Part shown: piece by piece, positions 7,673 through 16,544 of the stretch
Layout of the letters: the number at the start of each line of letters is the position of its first letter
Position numbering within the stretch: the stretch's first letter is position 1
Assembly (NCBI RefSeq): GCF_900187885.1
Contig: NZ_FYEK01000027.1
Coordinates: 87,630-151,629, forward strand
Length of the DNA: 64,000 bases
Direction: 5' to 3'
Source: Thermoflexus hugenholtzii JAD2
GTDB taxonomy: Bacteria > Chloroflexota > Anaerolineae > Thermoflexales > Thermoflexaceae
Translations under genes and position numbers: made by a program
Notes under the pieces: generated by a model
The model's database searches: none
What the model was told of the DNA's origin: nothing
What the model saw: only the letters and a program-made list of their open reading frames with translations

Positions 7673-7990
7673 TCAGCGCCGGGCGCGTGGGCCGGGCTTT
7701 TTCAGGGACCGCAGCAGGGCGGACAGGCGCTCCAGGTATTCCCACAGCCGGCGGCGGCCCTCCGGGGTGAGGGTGTAGGTGGTGCGGGGTCGTCGCCCCA
7801 CGAAGGCCTTGTGCACCTCGATGAGCCCGTGCTCCTCCAGCACCCGGAGGTGCTGGGCCAGGTTGCCGTCCGTGACGCCCAGCTCCCGCTTCAGGGTCCC
7901 GAAGTCCAGCTCCCCCGCCTGAAGGAGCAGTGTCATGATCCCCAGGCGCACCCGCTCGTGGATGATGGGGTCCAGATCCAGGATCTCCAT
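7673..7990 (-). CDS. winged-helix transcriptional regulator (ArsR/HTH_27-like)
   Basis: 105-aa single-domain winged-helix repressor. The helix-turn-helix is in the first half (LDFGTLKRELGVTDGNLAQH), followed by the wing with YTLTPEGRRRLWEYLERL. This is the small family that regulates neighbouring membrane proteins in many Gram-positive and Chloroflexota genomes. No effector cysteines or metal ligands are apparent. It is the first gene of the leftward operon, and the CACTTTG/CAAAGTG palindrome about 140 bp upstream is its likely operator. No clear Shine-Dalgarno precedes ATG 7990. Confidence 0.8.
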   Translation of the reverse strand: MEILDLDPIIHERVRLGIMTLLLQAGELDFGTLKRELGVTDGNLAQHLRVLEEHGLIEVHKAFVGRRPRTTYTLTPEGRRRLWEYLERLSALLRSLKKPGPRARR

Positions 7991-8131
7991 AGGCCGTTAT
8001 CGCATTCCGGGGCTGTCCGAATATGCCGGCCGGGGAGGGGCTCCCTCCGCCCGCTTTCCGATCGCCTTCAGGCTCAGCAGGGCCACGACGCCGATCTCCT
8101 TTGCAGACCAGTTTACTTTGTTAATGAAAAG

Positions 8132-8150
8132 CACTTTGTGTAGCAAAGTG
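8132..8150. promoter_or_regulatory. 19-bp operator-like palindrome upstream of the winged-helix regulator
   Basis: CACTTTG-TGTAG-CAAAGTG is a perfect 7-bp inverted repeat with a 5-bp spacer in an A+T-rich patch. A second ACTTTGT half-site lies 18 bp to the left (8115-8121). This is the typical size and symmetry of a winged-helix dimer site, and autoregulation is inferred. Confidence 0.5.
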
Positions 8151-8252
8151 TAACGGACTTCCCCGATCCTGTCAAGAGGGACGTTTCGGGCCCGCGGCCG
8201 GGGATGATTCGCGGACGTGACCCTCCTGACGGGCCTTCTTCCTTCCCGCGCT

Positions 8253-8281
8253 TTGGCGCATGGGGCGGAGTGTGTTACGAT
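8253..8281 (+). promoter_or_regulatory. candidate promoter for aconitase
   Basis: TTGGCG (8253-8258), 17-bp spacer, TACGAT (8276-8281), about 50 bp before the aconitase ATG. The rest of the gap 7991-8330 shows only the palindrome at 8132. Confidence 0.45.
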
Positions 8282-8330
8282 AGCCATGGCATTTGCTTCC
8301 ATACCCGAGGAACATGGAGGCGGTGCAGCG

Positions 8331-11105
8331 ATGACGCGGTCCGATCCCTTCGGCGCGAAGGCGACGCTGGAAACCGCGGCCGGAACGGTCGTGTATTACC
8401 AGCTCAGCCGTCTGGCGGAGCAGGGCGTAAGCGATCCCTCCCGTCTGCCCTTCTCCATCCGGGTCCTTCTCGAGAACCTCCTTCGGCACTGCGACGGCAG
8501 CCTGGTGACCGAAGAGGATGTCCTGGCCCTCGCCCGCTGGGCCCCTCGGGATCTTCCGGATCGGGAGATCCCGTTCATGCCCGCCCGGGTGATCCTCCAG
8601 GATTTCACCGGCGTCCCTGCGGTGGTGGATCTGGCGGCGATGCGCTCCGCGGTGAAGCGCCTGGGCGGGGATCCCCGACGGATCAACCCCCTGGTCCCGG
8701 CGGATCTGGTGATCGATCACTCCGTCCAGGTGGATTTCTTCGGGACGGAGCTCGCTTTTTACCTGAACGTGGAGAAGGAGTTCGAGCGCAACCGGGAGCG
8801 CTACGCCCTGCTGCGCTGGGCCCAGAAAGCCTTCCGGAACTTCCGGGTGGTGCCCCCCGGCACCGGCATCGTCCACCAGGTGAACCTGGAATACCTGGCG
8901 AAGGTGGTTCAGACCCGAGGGGTGAACGGGGAGGTGGTGGCCTTCCCGGACACCTTGGTGGGCACGGATTCCCACACGACGATGATCAACGCCCTGGGCG
9001 TGCTGGGTTGGGGCGTGGGCGGCATCGAGGCCGAGGCGGTGATGCTGGGCCAGCCTTACTATATGCGCATCCCGGAGGTGATCGGCGTCCGCCTCACGGG
9101 CCACCTCCCCGAGGGCGCCACGGCCACCGACCTCGTCCTCACCATCACCCAGCTCCTCCGCAAGAAGGGGGTGGTGGATAAGTTCGTGGAGTTCTTCGGG
9201 CCCGGGCTCCGCGCCCTCAGCCTGCCGGATCGGGCGACCATCGCCAACATGGCGCCCGAATATGGTGCCACATGCGGGTTCTTCCCCGTGGATGAGGAGA
9301 CGCTGGCGTATCTGCGGGGGACCGGGCGGGAGCCGGATTTGGTGGACCTGGTGGAGCGCTACACGAAGGCCCAGGGCCTCTTTTACGATGGCCAGGGGCC
9401 GGATCCCCTCTATACGGATGTGGTGGAGCTGGATCTGGGGGCCATCGAGCCCACCCTGGCCGGGCCGCGGCGCCCCCATGACCGGGTGCCCCTGCGGGAG
9501 GTGAAGCGCCAGTTCTGGGAGAGCATCGCCTCCATGTTGCCGCCCCTGAACCCGGCTCAGGCGCAGGCCGTCGGCCGGCTGGAAGGGGAGGGCGGGGTGG
9601 TCGCGCCCGCTCCCGCGGCGACGGCGGCCCCCTCTGCCCCCGCCATCTGGGTGAGCCTGGACGGCCAGACGGTGACCCTGGGGCACGGCGCTGTGGTCAT
9701 CGCGGCCATCACCTCCTGCACCAACACCTCGAACCCCTCCGTGATGATCGGGGCTGGGTTGCTGGCCCGCAACGCGGTCAAGCGCGGGCTGATGGTGAAG
9801 CCCTACGTGAAGACCAGCCTGGCCCCCGGCTCGCCGGTGGTGGTGGATTACCTACGTCGGGCGGGTCTGTTGCCCTACCTGGAGGCCCTGCGCTTCCATC
9901 TGGTCGGGTTCGGCTGCACCACATGCATCGGCAACAGCGGCCCGCTGCCCGAGCCCATCGCCAAAGCCATCCGGGAGCACAATCTGGTGGCCGTCGCCGT
10001 CCTGAGCGGCAACCGCAATTTCGAGGCCCGCATCCATCCGCTGGTCCGCGCCAACTACCTGGCCTCCCCCATGTTGGTGGTGGCCTACGCCCTGGCCGGC
10101 CGCATCGACATCGACTTCGAGCGTGAGCCCATCGGGTTCGACCCCAACGGCCAGCCGGTCTTCCTGCGGGACATCTGGCCCTCCCCGGAGGAGATCCAGG
10201 GCGTGATCCGCGAGAGCCTGGACCCGGAGATGTTCCGGGCCCGCTATGCCCGCGTCTTCGAAGGGGATGAGCGGTGGCGGAGCCTCCCGGTCCCGGAGGG
10301 GGATCTCTATGAATGGGATCCGGATTCCACCTACATCCAGGAGCCGCCCTTCTTCCGGGAGTTCTCCCTGGAGCCTCCGCCGCTGCAGGACATCCGGGGA
10401 GCGCGGGTCTTGGCCGTGCTGGGCGACACCGTCACCACCGATCACATCTCGCCCGCCGGCAGCATCCCGGTCAACAGCCCTGCGGGGCAGTATCTGATCG
10501 CCCGGGGGGTTCCGCCGGCCGACTTCAACACCTACGGCGCCCGGCGCGGCAACCACGAGGTGATGATCCGCGGCACCTTCGCCAACATCCGCCTGAAGAA
10601 CATGCTGGTGCCGGGGACCGAAGGGGGCTACACGGTCTATCATCCCACCGGAGAGCGGATGACCATCTATGAGGCGGCGATGCGCTATCAGGAGGTGGGG
10701 ATCCCGCTGATCATCCTCGCCGGCAAGGAATACGGCAGCGGCTCCTCCCGGGACTGGGCGGCCAAGGGCACGGCGCTGCTGGGGGTCAAGGCCGTGCTGG
10801 CCGAGTCCTTCGAGCGGATCCACCGCAGCAACCTGGTGGGGATGGGCGTGCTCCCGCTGCAGTTCCGCCCCGGCGAGAACCGGGAGTCCCTGGGCCTCAC
10901 CGGCTTCGAGATCTACGATATCGAGGGGATCGCTCAGGGCCTGCGGCCGCGCCAGGAGGTCATCGTGCGGGCCCGGCGGGCGGACGGGACGGAGATCGCC
11001 TTCCCGGCCATCGCCCGTCTGGACACGCCGGTGGAGGTGGAATATTACCGCCACGGTGGGATCCTCCCCGCGGTGCTGCGGCGGATCCTCCAGGAGGCGT
11101 CCTGA
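8331..11105 (+). CDS. acnA: aconitate hydratase (AcnA/IRP type)
   Basis: [4Fe-4S] enzyme isomerising citrate to isocitrate in the TCA cycle. 924 aa, typical for the AcnA class. The three cluster cysteines are C463 ([16 protein letters not shown]) and C529/C532 ([11 protein letters not shown]). The C-terminal swivel domain shows the [10 protein letters not shown] motif. An Ala/Pro-rich stretch (about 420-440) links the domains. ATG 8331 is preferred: GGAGG lies 10 nt upstream and the next conserved block follows at once, whereas the upstream in-frame start at 8217 would precede the promoter-like sequence. Confidence 0.95.
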   Translation: MTRSDPFGAKATLETAAGTVVYYQLSRLAEQGVSDPSRLPFSIRVLLENLLRHCDGSLVTEEDVLALARWAPRDLPDREIPFMPARVILQDFTGVPAVVDLAAMRSAVKRLGGDPRRINPLVPADLVIDHSVQVDFFGTELAFYLNVEKEFERNRERYALLRWAQKAFRNFRVVPPGTGIVHQVNLEYLAKVVQTRGVNGEVVAFPDTLVGTDSHTTMINALGVLGWGVGGIEAEAVMLGQPYYMRIPEVIGVRLTGHLPEGATATDLVLTITQLLRKKGVVDKFVEFFGPGLRALSLPDRATIANMAPEYGATCGFFPVDEETLAYLRGTGREPDLVDLVERYTKAQGLFYDGQGPDPLYTDVVELDLGAIEPTLAGPRRPHDRVPLREVKRQFWESIASMLPPLNPAQAQAVGRLEGEGGVVAPAPAATAAPSAPAIWVSLDGQTVTLGHGAVVIAAITSCTNTSNPSVMIGAGLLARNAVKRGLMVKPYVKTSLAPGSPVVVDYLRRAGLLPYLEALRFHLVGFGCTTCIGNSGPLPEPIAKAIREHNLVAVAVLSGNRNFEARIHPLVRANYLASPMLVVAYALAGRIDIDFEREPIGFDPNGQPVFLRDIWPSPEEIQGVIRESLDPEMFRARYARVFEGDERWRSLPVPEGDLYEWDPDSTYIQEPPFFREFSLEPPPLQDIRGARVLAVLGDTVTTDHISPAGSIPVNSPAGQYLIARGVPPADFNTYGARRGNHEVMIRGTFANIRLKNMLVPGTEGGYTVYHPTGERMTIYEAAMRYQEVGIPLIILAGKEYGSGSSRDWAAKGTALLGVKAVLAESFERIHRSNLVGMGVLPLQFRPGENRESLGLTGFEIYDIEGIAQGLRPRQEVIVRARRADGTEIAFPAIARLDTPVEVEYYRHGGILPAVLRRILQEAS

Positions 11106-11158
11106 AGGGAAAGCCGAAGGGGCCAGGCTCCCACATCCTCGGATCTCAGGAGGTTGCC

Positions 11159-11590
11159 ATGGATGAGAAGCTGGCGCAGCTCATCGAAGGTCTGAATCGG
11201 GATCTCAACGCCGAGCTCAACACGATCATCCGTTACATCCGCCATGCCAGCGTCCTCAAGGGCCTGGCCGGCCACGAGGTGCGGGAGCTCCTCCAGAAGG
11301 AGGTGATGGACGAGGTCAAGCACGCGATGTATCTGGCCGACAAGATCGTGGCCCTGGGCGGAATCCCTCGGGTCCAGCCCCAGGCGCCCACGGAGGTCTC
11401 CGACTGGCGGGGCGTGCTGGAGGATTCCCTCAAATTCGAGCTGGAGGCGATCGCCGGCTATCGGGAGCGGGCGGCCCAGGCCGAGGCGGTGGGGGATATC
11501 GGCCTGAAGGCCACCCTGGAGATGTTCGCCGAGGACGAAACCCGGCACAAGGAGGAGATCGAGCGGCTCCTGGGCGGGCCAGCCTTTTAG
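11159..11590 (+). CDS. ferritin-like/bacterioferritin-type protein
   Basis: 143-aa four-helix bundle with the metal-binding pattern of the ferritin-like superfamily: E in NAELNTIIRYIRH, E-x-x-H in VMDEVKHAMYLAD, E in FELEAIAGYRERA, and E-x-x-H in EDETRHKEEIERLL. It probably stores or detoxifies iron, or is a related di-iron protein. It is 53 nt downstream of the Fe-S enzyme aconitase and could be cotranscribed with it. CAGGAGG precedes the ATG. Confidence 0.8.
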   Translation: MDEKLAQLIEGLNRDLNAELNTIIRYIRHASVLKGLAGHEVRELLQKEVMDEVKHAMYLADKIVALGGIPRVQPQAPTEVSDWRGVLEDSLKFELEAIAGYRERAAQAEAVGDIGLKATLEMFAEDETRHKEEIERLLGGPAF

Positions 11591-11685
11591 CGGTCGGTGA
11601 AAACCAGGCGGGCCCACAGGGACCGGGCTGCGAGCGCGGTCCGAAGGGTTGGTCCATTCCACGATCCCCATCGGGAGCAGCGGCA

Positions 11686-11708
11686 GGGGCGACCCACCGG
11701 GTCGCCCC
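11686..11708. terminator. hairpin GGGGCGACCC/GGGTCGCCCC
   Basis: Perfect 10-bp stem (11686-11695/11699-11708) with a 3-nt loop, downstream of the ferritin-like gene. There is no U-tract, so termination is uncertain. A relative stands at 56789-56806, so this may be a dispersed palindrome. Confidence 0.4.
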
Positions 11709-11728
11709 TCCATCGCCTCAAATCGCGC

Positions 11729-11917
11729 ATGATGATGTGGATCGAGAAAGCTGAAGGCGATTGGAGAACCAGTGCCCGGGAACTCCGGGCCCGCAGGCAC
11801 CCGAATTACGATGCAGCCTGCTTCCATGCCCAACAAGCTGCGGAGAAATACTTGCAAGAAAACAGAATATTCTTTCCAAAAGCCAGGAACAGGCTGTTGG
11901 GGTCCTGGAGCGCCTGA
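11729..11917 (+). pseudogene. HEPN-domain protein fragment
   Basis: 62 codons encoding the first two helices of a HEPN domain of the PF05168 type (IEKAEGDWRTSARELRARR, AACFHAQQAAEKYLQ). After YLQ the similarity is lost and the frame soon stops, so more than half the usual ~130 residues, including the region of the catalytic R-X-H, is missing. No nucleotidyltransferase partner remains beside it. It runs up to 20 nt before holB. Confidence 0.6.
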
Positions 11918-11937
11918 GCGGATCGATTGAGGCGCAA

Positions 11938-12990
11938 ATGGGGTTGGCTCGTTGGGTGGTCGGTCATCGGTCGGTCATCCGCCTGTTGGAGCGCCAGCGG
12001 GCGGAAGGGCGGATCGCCCACGCGTATCTGTTCACGGGTCCGCCCCATGTAGGCCGGCGGACCCTGGCCTGGGCGTGGGGGATGGCCCTGTTGTGCGCCG
12101 AGTCCGATCCTCCCTGCGGGTCCTGTCGCGCGTGCCGCCGGATGGAGGCCGGACATCATCCTGATGCCCTGTATGTGGCCCCGGAGGGCAACAGCCTGAA
12201 GATCGATCAGATCCGCGAGGTCCAGCGGCAGCTCGCCCTCACCCCGGTGGAGGGGCCTTATCGGGTGGTGCTCTTCGATGAGGCGGAGAAGATGACCACG
12301 GAGGCCGCGAACGCCCTGCTCAAGACCCTGGAGGAGCCGCCCTCTTACGCGGTGCTCATGCTCATCGCGCCCTCCCCTGAGTCCTTGTTGCCTACCGTAG
12401 TCTCCCGCTGTCAGGTCCTCTCTCTCGATCCTGTTCCGATCGCTGAGATCCGTCAGGCCCTGCAGGCTCGCTGGGGTGTCCCCGCCGAGCGGGCGGATCG
12501 CCTGGCGCGGCGCTCCGGAGGGCGCCTCGGATGGGCGGTCCAGGCGGCCCATGACCCGGAGGTAGCGGCCCGCTATGAGGAGCGGATCCGCCGGATCCAT
12601 GAGCTGCTGACCCGGGGACGATGGGAGCGGTTCCGGTTCGCCGAGGCGCTGGCCGGAGAAGAGGAAGAGACCCGCCAGGCCTTTCTGGAGGCCGCCATGG
12701 CATGGTGGCGAGATGTCTTATACTGCGCGGCGGGAGCCGCGTTGCCCCTGATTCACGAGGAGGACCGCCAGCGCATCCAGCGGGTGGCGGAGCGGGTGGG
12801 CCTGGCGGGCGCCCGGACCGCGCTGGAGGCCACGCGGCGGACGTGGAACGCCCTGCAGCGCAACGCCAACGCCCGCCTCGCCCTGGAGGCGATGCTCCTG
12901 GACTGGCCCTTCCTTCCTGAGGAGGATTTTGAATCGGATCCCATGCCGGCTCCTGCGCTCTCGTCGGATGTGCCGGGAGGTCCGCCATGA
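11938..12990 (+). CDS. holB: DNA polymerase III delta' subunit
   Basis: Clamp-loader AAA+ subunit, 350 aa. N-terminal VVGHRSVIRLLERQ with HAYLFTGPP, a zinc-binding cluster (CAESDPPCGSCRACRRME), Walker B-like VVLFDEAEKM, ANALLKTLEEPPSYAVLML, and the arginine-finger SRC motif (VVSRCQVL). The P-loop is degenerate (GPPHVGRRT), as is usual for delta' subunits that do not hydrolyse ATP. ATG 11938 is chosen because the family homology starts there and TGAGG lies close upstream. Its stop overlaps the next gene's start (ATGA). Confidence 0.9.
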   Translation: MGLARWVVGHRSVIRLLERQRAEGRIAHAYLFTGPPHVGRRTLAWAWGMALLCAESDPPCGSCRACRRMEAGHHPDALYVAPEGNSLKIDQIREVQRQLALTPVEGPYRVVLFDEAEKMTTEAANALLKTLEEPPSYAVLMLIAPSPESLLPTVVSRCQVLSLDPVPIAEIRQALQARWGVPAERADRLARRSGGRLGWAVQAAHDPEVAARYEERIRRIHELLTRGRWERFRFAEALAGEEEETRQAFLEAAMAWWRDVLYCAAGAALPLIHEEDRQRIQRVAERVGLAGARTALEATRRTWNALQRNANARLALEAMLLDWPFLPEEDFESDPMPAPALSSDVPGGPP

Positions 12991-14372
12991 GCCGTCGCAG
13001 AGCGCTCCCCGGCCTCCTCCTGTTGCTCCTGTTCGTTGGGTCCAGCCCCATGCGCCCGGATGGGATCCCTCCTGCGGACGTGGAGAACGCGCTCTGGTAT
13101 GTATGGAGCCGCTACATCCCTGCCATCCCATTCCATGCCTCCCCTGCTTTCCCTTCGATCGGGGGAGAGGTCCAGGCCGGACCGTATCAGGTTTATCTCC
13201 CTCTGGTGATGCGCGCGCCTTCGGCCGCGCCGGAGTTTCGGGCCCTTTGGGTGACGCGGTTTGACTGGACGCGGGCGGATGGGACGTGGGCGCGGCCGGA
13301 GATGCTGGTGGCCATTGCGGATCAGGCGGCGGCGGCCCGTTTCAACGTTCTTCTTTTCCAGGTTCGTGGGGTGGGGGATGCGTATTACGCGCCGGGGTAT
13401 GAGCCGTGGGCGGCTCGTTTGACGGGGACGGTGACGCGCACGCTGGGGGTTTCACCAGGGTTTGATCCGCTTCGGGTGCTTCTGGAGGCGGCCCATGCCC
13501 GGGGGCTTCAGGTTCACGCGTATGTCAATGTGTATCCGACCTGGCTCTGCGGGGTGGGGGCGCCTCCGGACGGCCTGAACCCGCCTCATCCTTTCTGGAC
13601 TTTCTCCCGGACCAACGGGCGCTCGTGGAGCGCGTGGCGAGTGTATGATGCTTCGGGCATGCCAATGAATATGATGACCTGTGGCAGTTACCTCTGGGCC
13701 ACGCCGGCGTGGTCGGGGGTGCGGGATCACTTGCGGCGGGTGGTGGGGGATCTGATGCGCCGATATGATCTGGACGGGGTGCATCTGGACCTGATCCGCT
13801 ATCCGGGCCCGGATTATTCCTATGATCCGTTCACGCCCTCCTTCAGCAGCCCGGCGGAGCGGGCGGAGTGGCAGCGGGAGCAGGTGAACGCCATGGTCCG
13901 GGAGATCTCGGTGGTGGTGAAGGGGATACGTCCGCAGGCCTGGGTCACTGCGGCGGTGTGGGGGGTTTATCAGAACCGCTGGGGGTGGCCGGGGTTCCGC
14001 CAGGGCTATTCGGACTACTATCAGGATTCCAAGCGCTGGCTGCGGGAGGGGTGGGTGGACGCCATTATGCCGATGATTTACCCGGCGGGGCCCTCCGCGA
14101 ACTGCCCGGACACCACGGTCTGGACCCTGGATCGTTTCCGCATCCTGGTGGCGGATTTCCTGGCGGACGCCGGCGGGCGCTATGTGTTTCCAGGCATCCA
14201 CGGGGGCTATGCCTGCTTCCAGGACGTCCTGGACCGCATTCAGGCGGCCCGAGCGCTGGGAGCGCGGGGGATGGCGATCTTCGCCTACGGGCCTCTGAGC
14301 CAGCGGGGCTACTGGGATGAGCTGGCCACCCAGGCCTTCCCGCAGCCCGCTCCCGTCCCGCCGTTGCCCTAA
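12987..14372 (+). CDS. secreted glycosyl hydrolase-like protein (GHL10/DUF187)
   Basis: 461 aa with an N-terminal signal (MSRRRALPGLLLLLLFVGSS) and a TIM-barrel domain of the GHL10 family starting at EFRALWVTRFDW. Core segments include FNVLLFQVRGVGDAYY, LQVHAYVNVYPTWL, YDLDGVHLDLIRYPG and AIMPMIYPAG. Relatives act on cell-wall or surface polysaccharides. It overlaps holB by 4 nt, so translation is coupled although the functions are unrelated. A hairpin (14377-14395) of the dispersed repeat type follows the stop by 5 nt. Confidence 0.85.
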   Translation: MSRRRALPGLLLLLLFVGSSPMRPDGIPPADVENALWYVWSRYIPAIPFHASPAFPSIGGEVQAGPYQVYLPLVMRAPSAAPEFRALWVTRFDWTRADGTWARPEMLVAIADQAAAARFNVLLFQVRGVGDAYYAPGYEPWAARLTGTVTRTLGVSPGFDPLRVLLEAAHARGLQVHAYVNVYPTWLCGVGAPPDGLNPPHPFWTFSRTNGRSWSAWRVYDASGMPMNMMTCGSYLWATPAWSGVRDHLRRVVGDLMRRYDLDGVHLDLIRYPGPDYSYDPFTPSFSSPAERAEWQREQVNAMVREISVVVKGIRPQAWVTAAVWGVYQNRWGWPGFRQGYSDYYQDSKRWLREGWVDAIMPMIYPAGPSANCPDTTVWTLDRFRILVADFLADAGGRYVFPGIHGGYACFQDVLDRIQAARALGARGMAIFAYGPLSQRGYWDELATQAFPQPAPVPPLP

Positions 14373-14376
14373 GGGG

Positions 14377-14395
14377 GCCGAAAACGAATTTCGGC
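14377..14395. repeat. solitary hairpin repeat GCCGAAA/TTTCGGC
   Basis: GCCGAAA-ACGAA-TTTCGGC, a single member of the hairpin family that forms arrays at 32.5, 35.2, 36.3 and 50.1 kb. It lies directly after the GHL10 stop and may end transcription there. Confidence 0.6.
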
Positions 14396-14462
14396 TTACC
14401 ACAGGGCTTGCTCGAAGGCCGCCCCGCATCCGCGATTCCCGTTCCCGGTTGTGGACAGCCTC

Positions 14463-15494
14463 TCATCCGCCCTTCATGAACTCTTCGATGGCCGTGCGAC
14501 TGATGCGATAAGTGGTCCCGATCTTGCGGGCCTTCAGCTGGCCGGACTCGATGAGCTGCACGATGTCTTCCGGGGAGACCTTCAGGTAGGCGGCGGCTTC
14601 TTCCACGGTCATGATCTCCGGGGCGGGGGTAGGGCCGGTCGGAGCGGCCGGGCGGGTCATCCCCTGGAAGAGCTGGGTGAAGAACTGGGCGAGCCCGAAG
14701 CCGGCCCCTGCGCCCACGCCGGCCGCGGCCAGCCCGCCCAGCTCCTGCTGGGCCGCCTCCCGCAGGGCGTCCGCCGCCTGCAGCTGGGCATAGGTCTGCA
14801 CATCGAGCAGCCCCATGGCCCGCAGCTCCTCAACGGTCTTCGAGGAGGGACGCAGGGACTGCACGTAGAAGGCTTTGAGGTCCAGCCCCAAGGCCCCGAA
14901 GTCCTCCTGCGCTTTGGCTCGCACCGCCGCGCCGAGCTCTTCGAAGAACCCGGCCAGGTCCACCACCGGGCGGTTGAAGTTCCCCACCACATCGGCCAAT
15001 TTGCTCACCAGGATGCTGCGCAGGTAGCCCACGATGCGTTCGGTCTCATACAGGCGTTGCACGCCCACGATCTTGTTGACGAAGAGCTGGGGATCCCGCA
15101 CCTGAAGGGCGAAGGTCCCGTGGCCCTGAAGCAGCACCACCCCCAGGCCCATGCCAGGGTTGCGCACCACGATGGGGTCCGGGGTCCCCCATTTGAGGTC
15201 CACAAACTCCCGGGTGGAGACGAAGTAGACTTCGGCGGTGAAGGGGGAGCGGCCGCTGAAGAGCGGGCCCAGCAGGTTGATCAGCAGCGGGATGTTGGCT
15301 GTGGTCAGGGTGTGACGGCCCGGCCCGAACACATCCAGGGCCCTCCCGTCCCGGAAGAACACCGCGACCTGGCTCTCCCGCACGATCAGCTGGGAGCCCA
15401 ATCGAAAATCCCCGGCCCCCTCCTCCGGGAAACGGCGGACGATCTCCCGTCCGGTGTCATCCGCCCACTCGATCACATCGAAGATGCGGGGCAT
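14463..15494 (-). CDS. SPFH/Band-7-like (virion core protein-like) protein with C-terminal excisionase-type HTH
   Basis: 343 aa. An SPFH-type domain spans roughly residues 20-230 (RLGSQLIVRESQVAVFFRDG, ...GPGRHTLTTANIPLL..., DLKWGTPDPIVVRNP). A helical and Gly/Ala-rich linker follows (GGLAAAGVGAGAGFGLAQFF). It ends in an excisionase-like helix-turn-helix of about 50 residues (MTVEEAAAYLKVSPEDIVQL, ...GTTYRISRTAIEEFMKG). GGAGGGG lies 3 nt before ATG 15494. YdjI/virion-core-like SPFH proteins are thought to scaffold membranes; the DNA-binding tail is the unusual part. It is monocistronic. Confidence 0.8.
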   Translation of the reverse strand: MPRIFDVIEWADDTGREIVRRFPEEGAGDFRLGSQLIVRESQVAVFFRDGRALDVFGPGRHTLTTANIPLLINLLGPLFSGRSPFTAEVYFVSTREFVDLKWGTPDPIVVRNPGMGLGVVLLQGHGTFALQVRDPQLFVNKIVGVQRLYETERIVGYLRSILVSKLADVVGNFNRPVVDLAGFFEELGAAVRAKAQEDFGALGLDLKAFYVQSLRPSSKTVEELRAMGLLDVQTYAQLQAADALREAAQQELGGLAAAGVGAGAGFGLAQFFTQLFQGMTRPAAPTGPTPAPEIMTVEEAAAYLKVSPEDIVQLIESGQLKARKIGTTYRISRTAIEEFMKGG

Positions 15495-16104
15495 CTTCCC
15501 CTCCTCACTGAGGTTTGAAACCGATCCGAAAGGAATTCCAGCTCGTGGATTTCCGCTCGAGGGCTCCGGCCTCATTTTACCGGAGGAAACGGTTTGGGGG
15601 AATCCATCAAAGAGGCAATCCTCCCGCAGGAGCCGAGACTATTGTGAGACCGAGGAGACCGAGGTTCAGACTGCAGGAGCGGCTTTCGCTACGACCCTTC
15701 GGGATCGAAGAAGGCGGGGATTGCGGGTGGAAGGTTCCTCCTGACCGAAATGCTCGCCGTTGCCATTGAGGCTCGGGTTCGGGGCGAAAGCCCCTCCTAA
15801 AAAAGATCGGGGCTCTTCCCCTTCGATGATGGGGATTGGATGTGGGGCAATGGCGGGCAGTGGCCCTGCTTGAACCCATGGCGCAACGAGAGGGGGAAGG
15901 TGGCCTCTGTCCCTCTCCGATCATTCCGGGACATGAGCCTCCATCGTTGGGTTTTCGGCTCCATGGCGCTCCGGCATCCGCGTCCTCCGGAGTAGGCAAT
16001 GAGGGGCGAAAGGGATTACAATCCAGGTGATTTACTTCATTCGGTCCCCGGCCGGCCTCGCGTCAGGGGGGCGGCCGGAAATGAACCTGTTCCGGAGGTG
16101 TGCG
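15495..16104. other. 610-bp gap without a recognisable gene
   Basis: Two related GC-rich segments, GGAGCGGCTTTCGC near 15675 and the hairpin GGGGC-GAAA-GCCCC near 15780, resemble decayed palindromic repeats. No coding potential was convincing. The 3' end must hold the promoter of the Fe-S carrier gene, but no clear hexamers were seen. Confidence 0.4.
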
Positions 16105-16497
16105 ATGGTCGAGCCGGCCCGGCGGGATGAGGAGCTCACCGTGCAGGTTCCGGTGGTGAGGCTGACGGAGGCGGCAGCCCGACGTCTGCGCGCGCTCATT
16201 CGCGAGAAGAACATCCCCGCCCGGTATCTGCGGGTGTTCGTCGCCGGCGGGGGATGCTGCGGGCTTCAGTATGGCATGGGGTTCGAAGACCAGCCCGCGG
16301 AGACGGATCACCAGCTGGAGAGCCAGGGGATCTCCCTCCTGGTGGACCCGATCAGCGCCTCGTATCTGTGGGGCTCGACCATCGACTACGTCGAGGATCC
16401 GGCCGGGGGATTCTTTCAGATCCACAATCCCAACGTCCTTCCCTCCTGCGGGTGCGATCATTCCTCCGGTTCCAGCTGTGGATGTGGCTCCCATTGA
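16105..16497 (+). CDS. A-type iron-sulfur carrier (HesB/IscA/ErpA family)
   Basis: 130-aa carrier that delivers Fe-S clusters to apoproteins. Conserved cysteines are C51 in GGGCCGLQYGM and C115/C117 in PNVLPSCGCD. The Ser usually following the first Cys is replaced by Cys (C52), and the tail has an extra CGCG pair (C125/C127). GGAGG lies 6 nt before ATG 16105; an in-frame ATG at 16081 is possible but without a good ribosome site. The window also holds aconitase, a plausible client. Terminator at 16503-16535. Confidence 0.85.
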   Translation: MVEPARRDEELTVQVPVVRLTEAAARRLRALIREKNIPARYLRVFVAGGGCCGLQYGMGFEDQPAETDHQLESQGISLLVDPISASYLWGSTIDYVEDPAGGFFQIHNPNVLPSCGCDHSSGSSCGCGSH

Positions 16498-16502
16498 GAA
16501 AC

Positions 16503-16535
16503 GAGGGGGCGGACGGTCCTTCCGTCCGCCCCCTC
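16503..16535. terminator. bidirectional terminator between Fe-S carrier and pheT
   Basis: GAGGGGGCGGACGG (16503-16516) pairs with CCGTCCGCCCCCTC (16522-16535) over a 5-nt loop, between convergent genes. Confidence 0.7.
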
Positions 16536-16544
16536 CCCGAGCGG

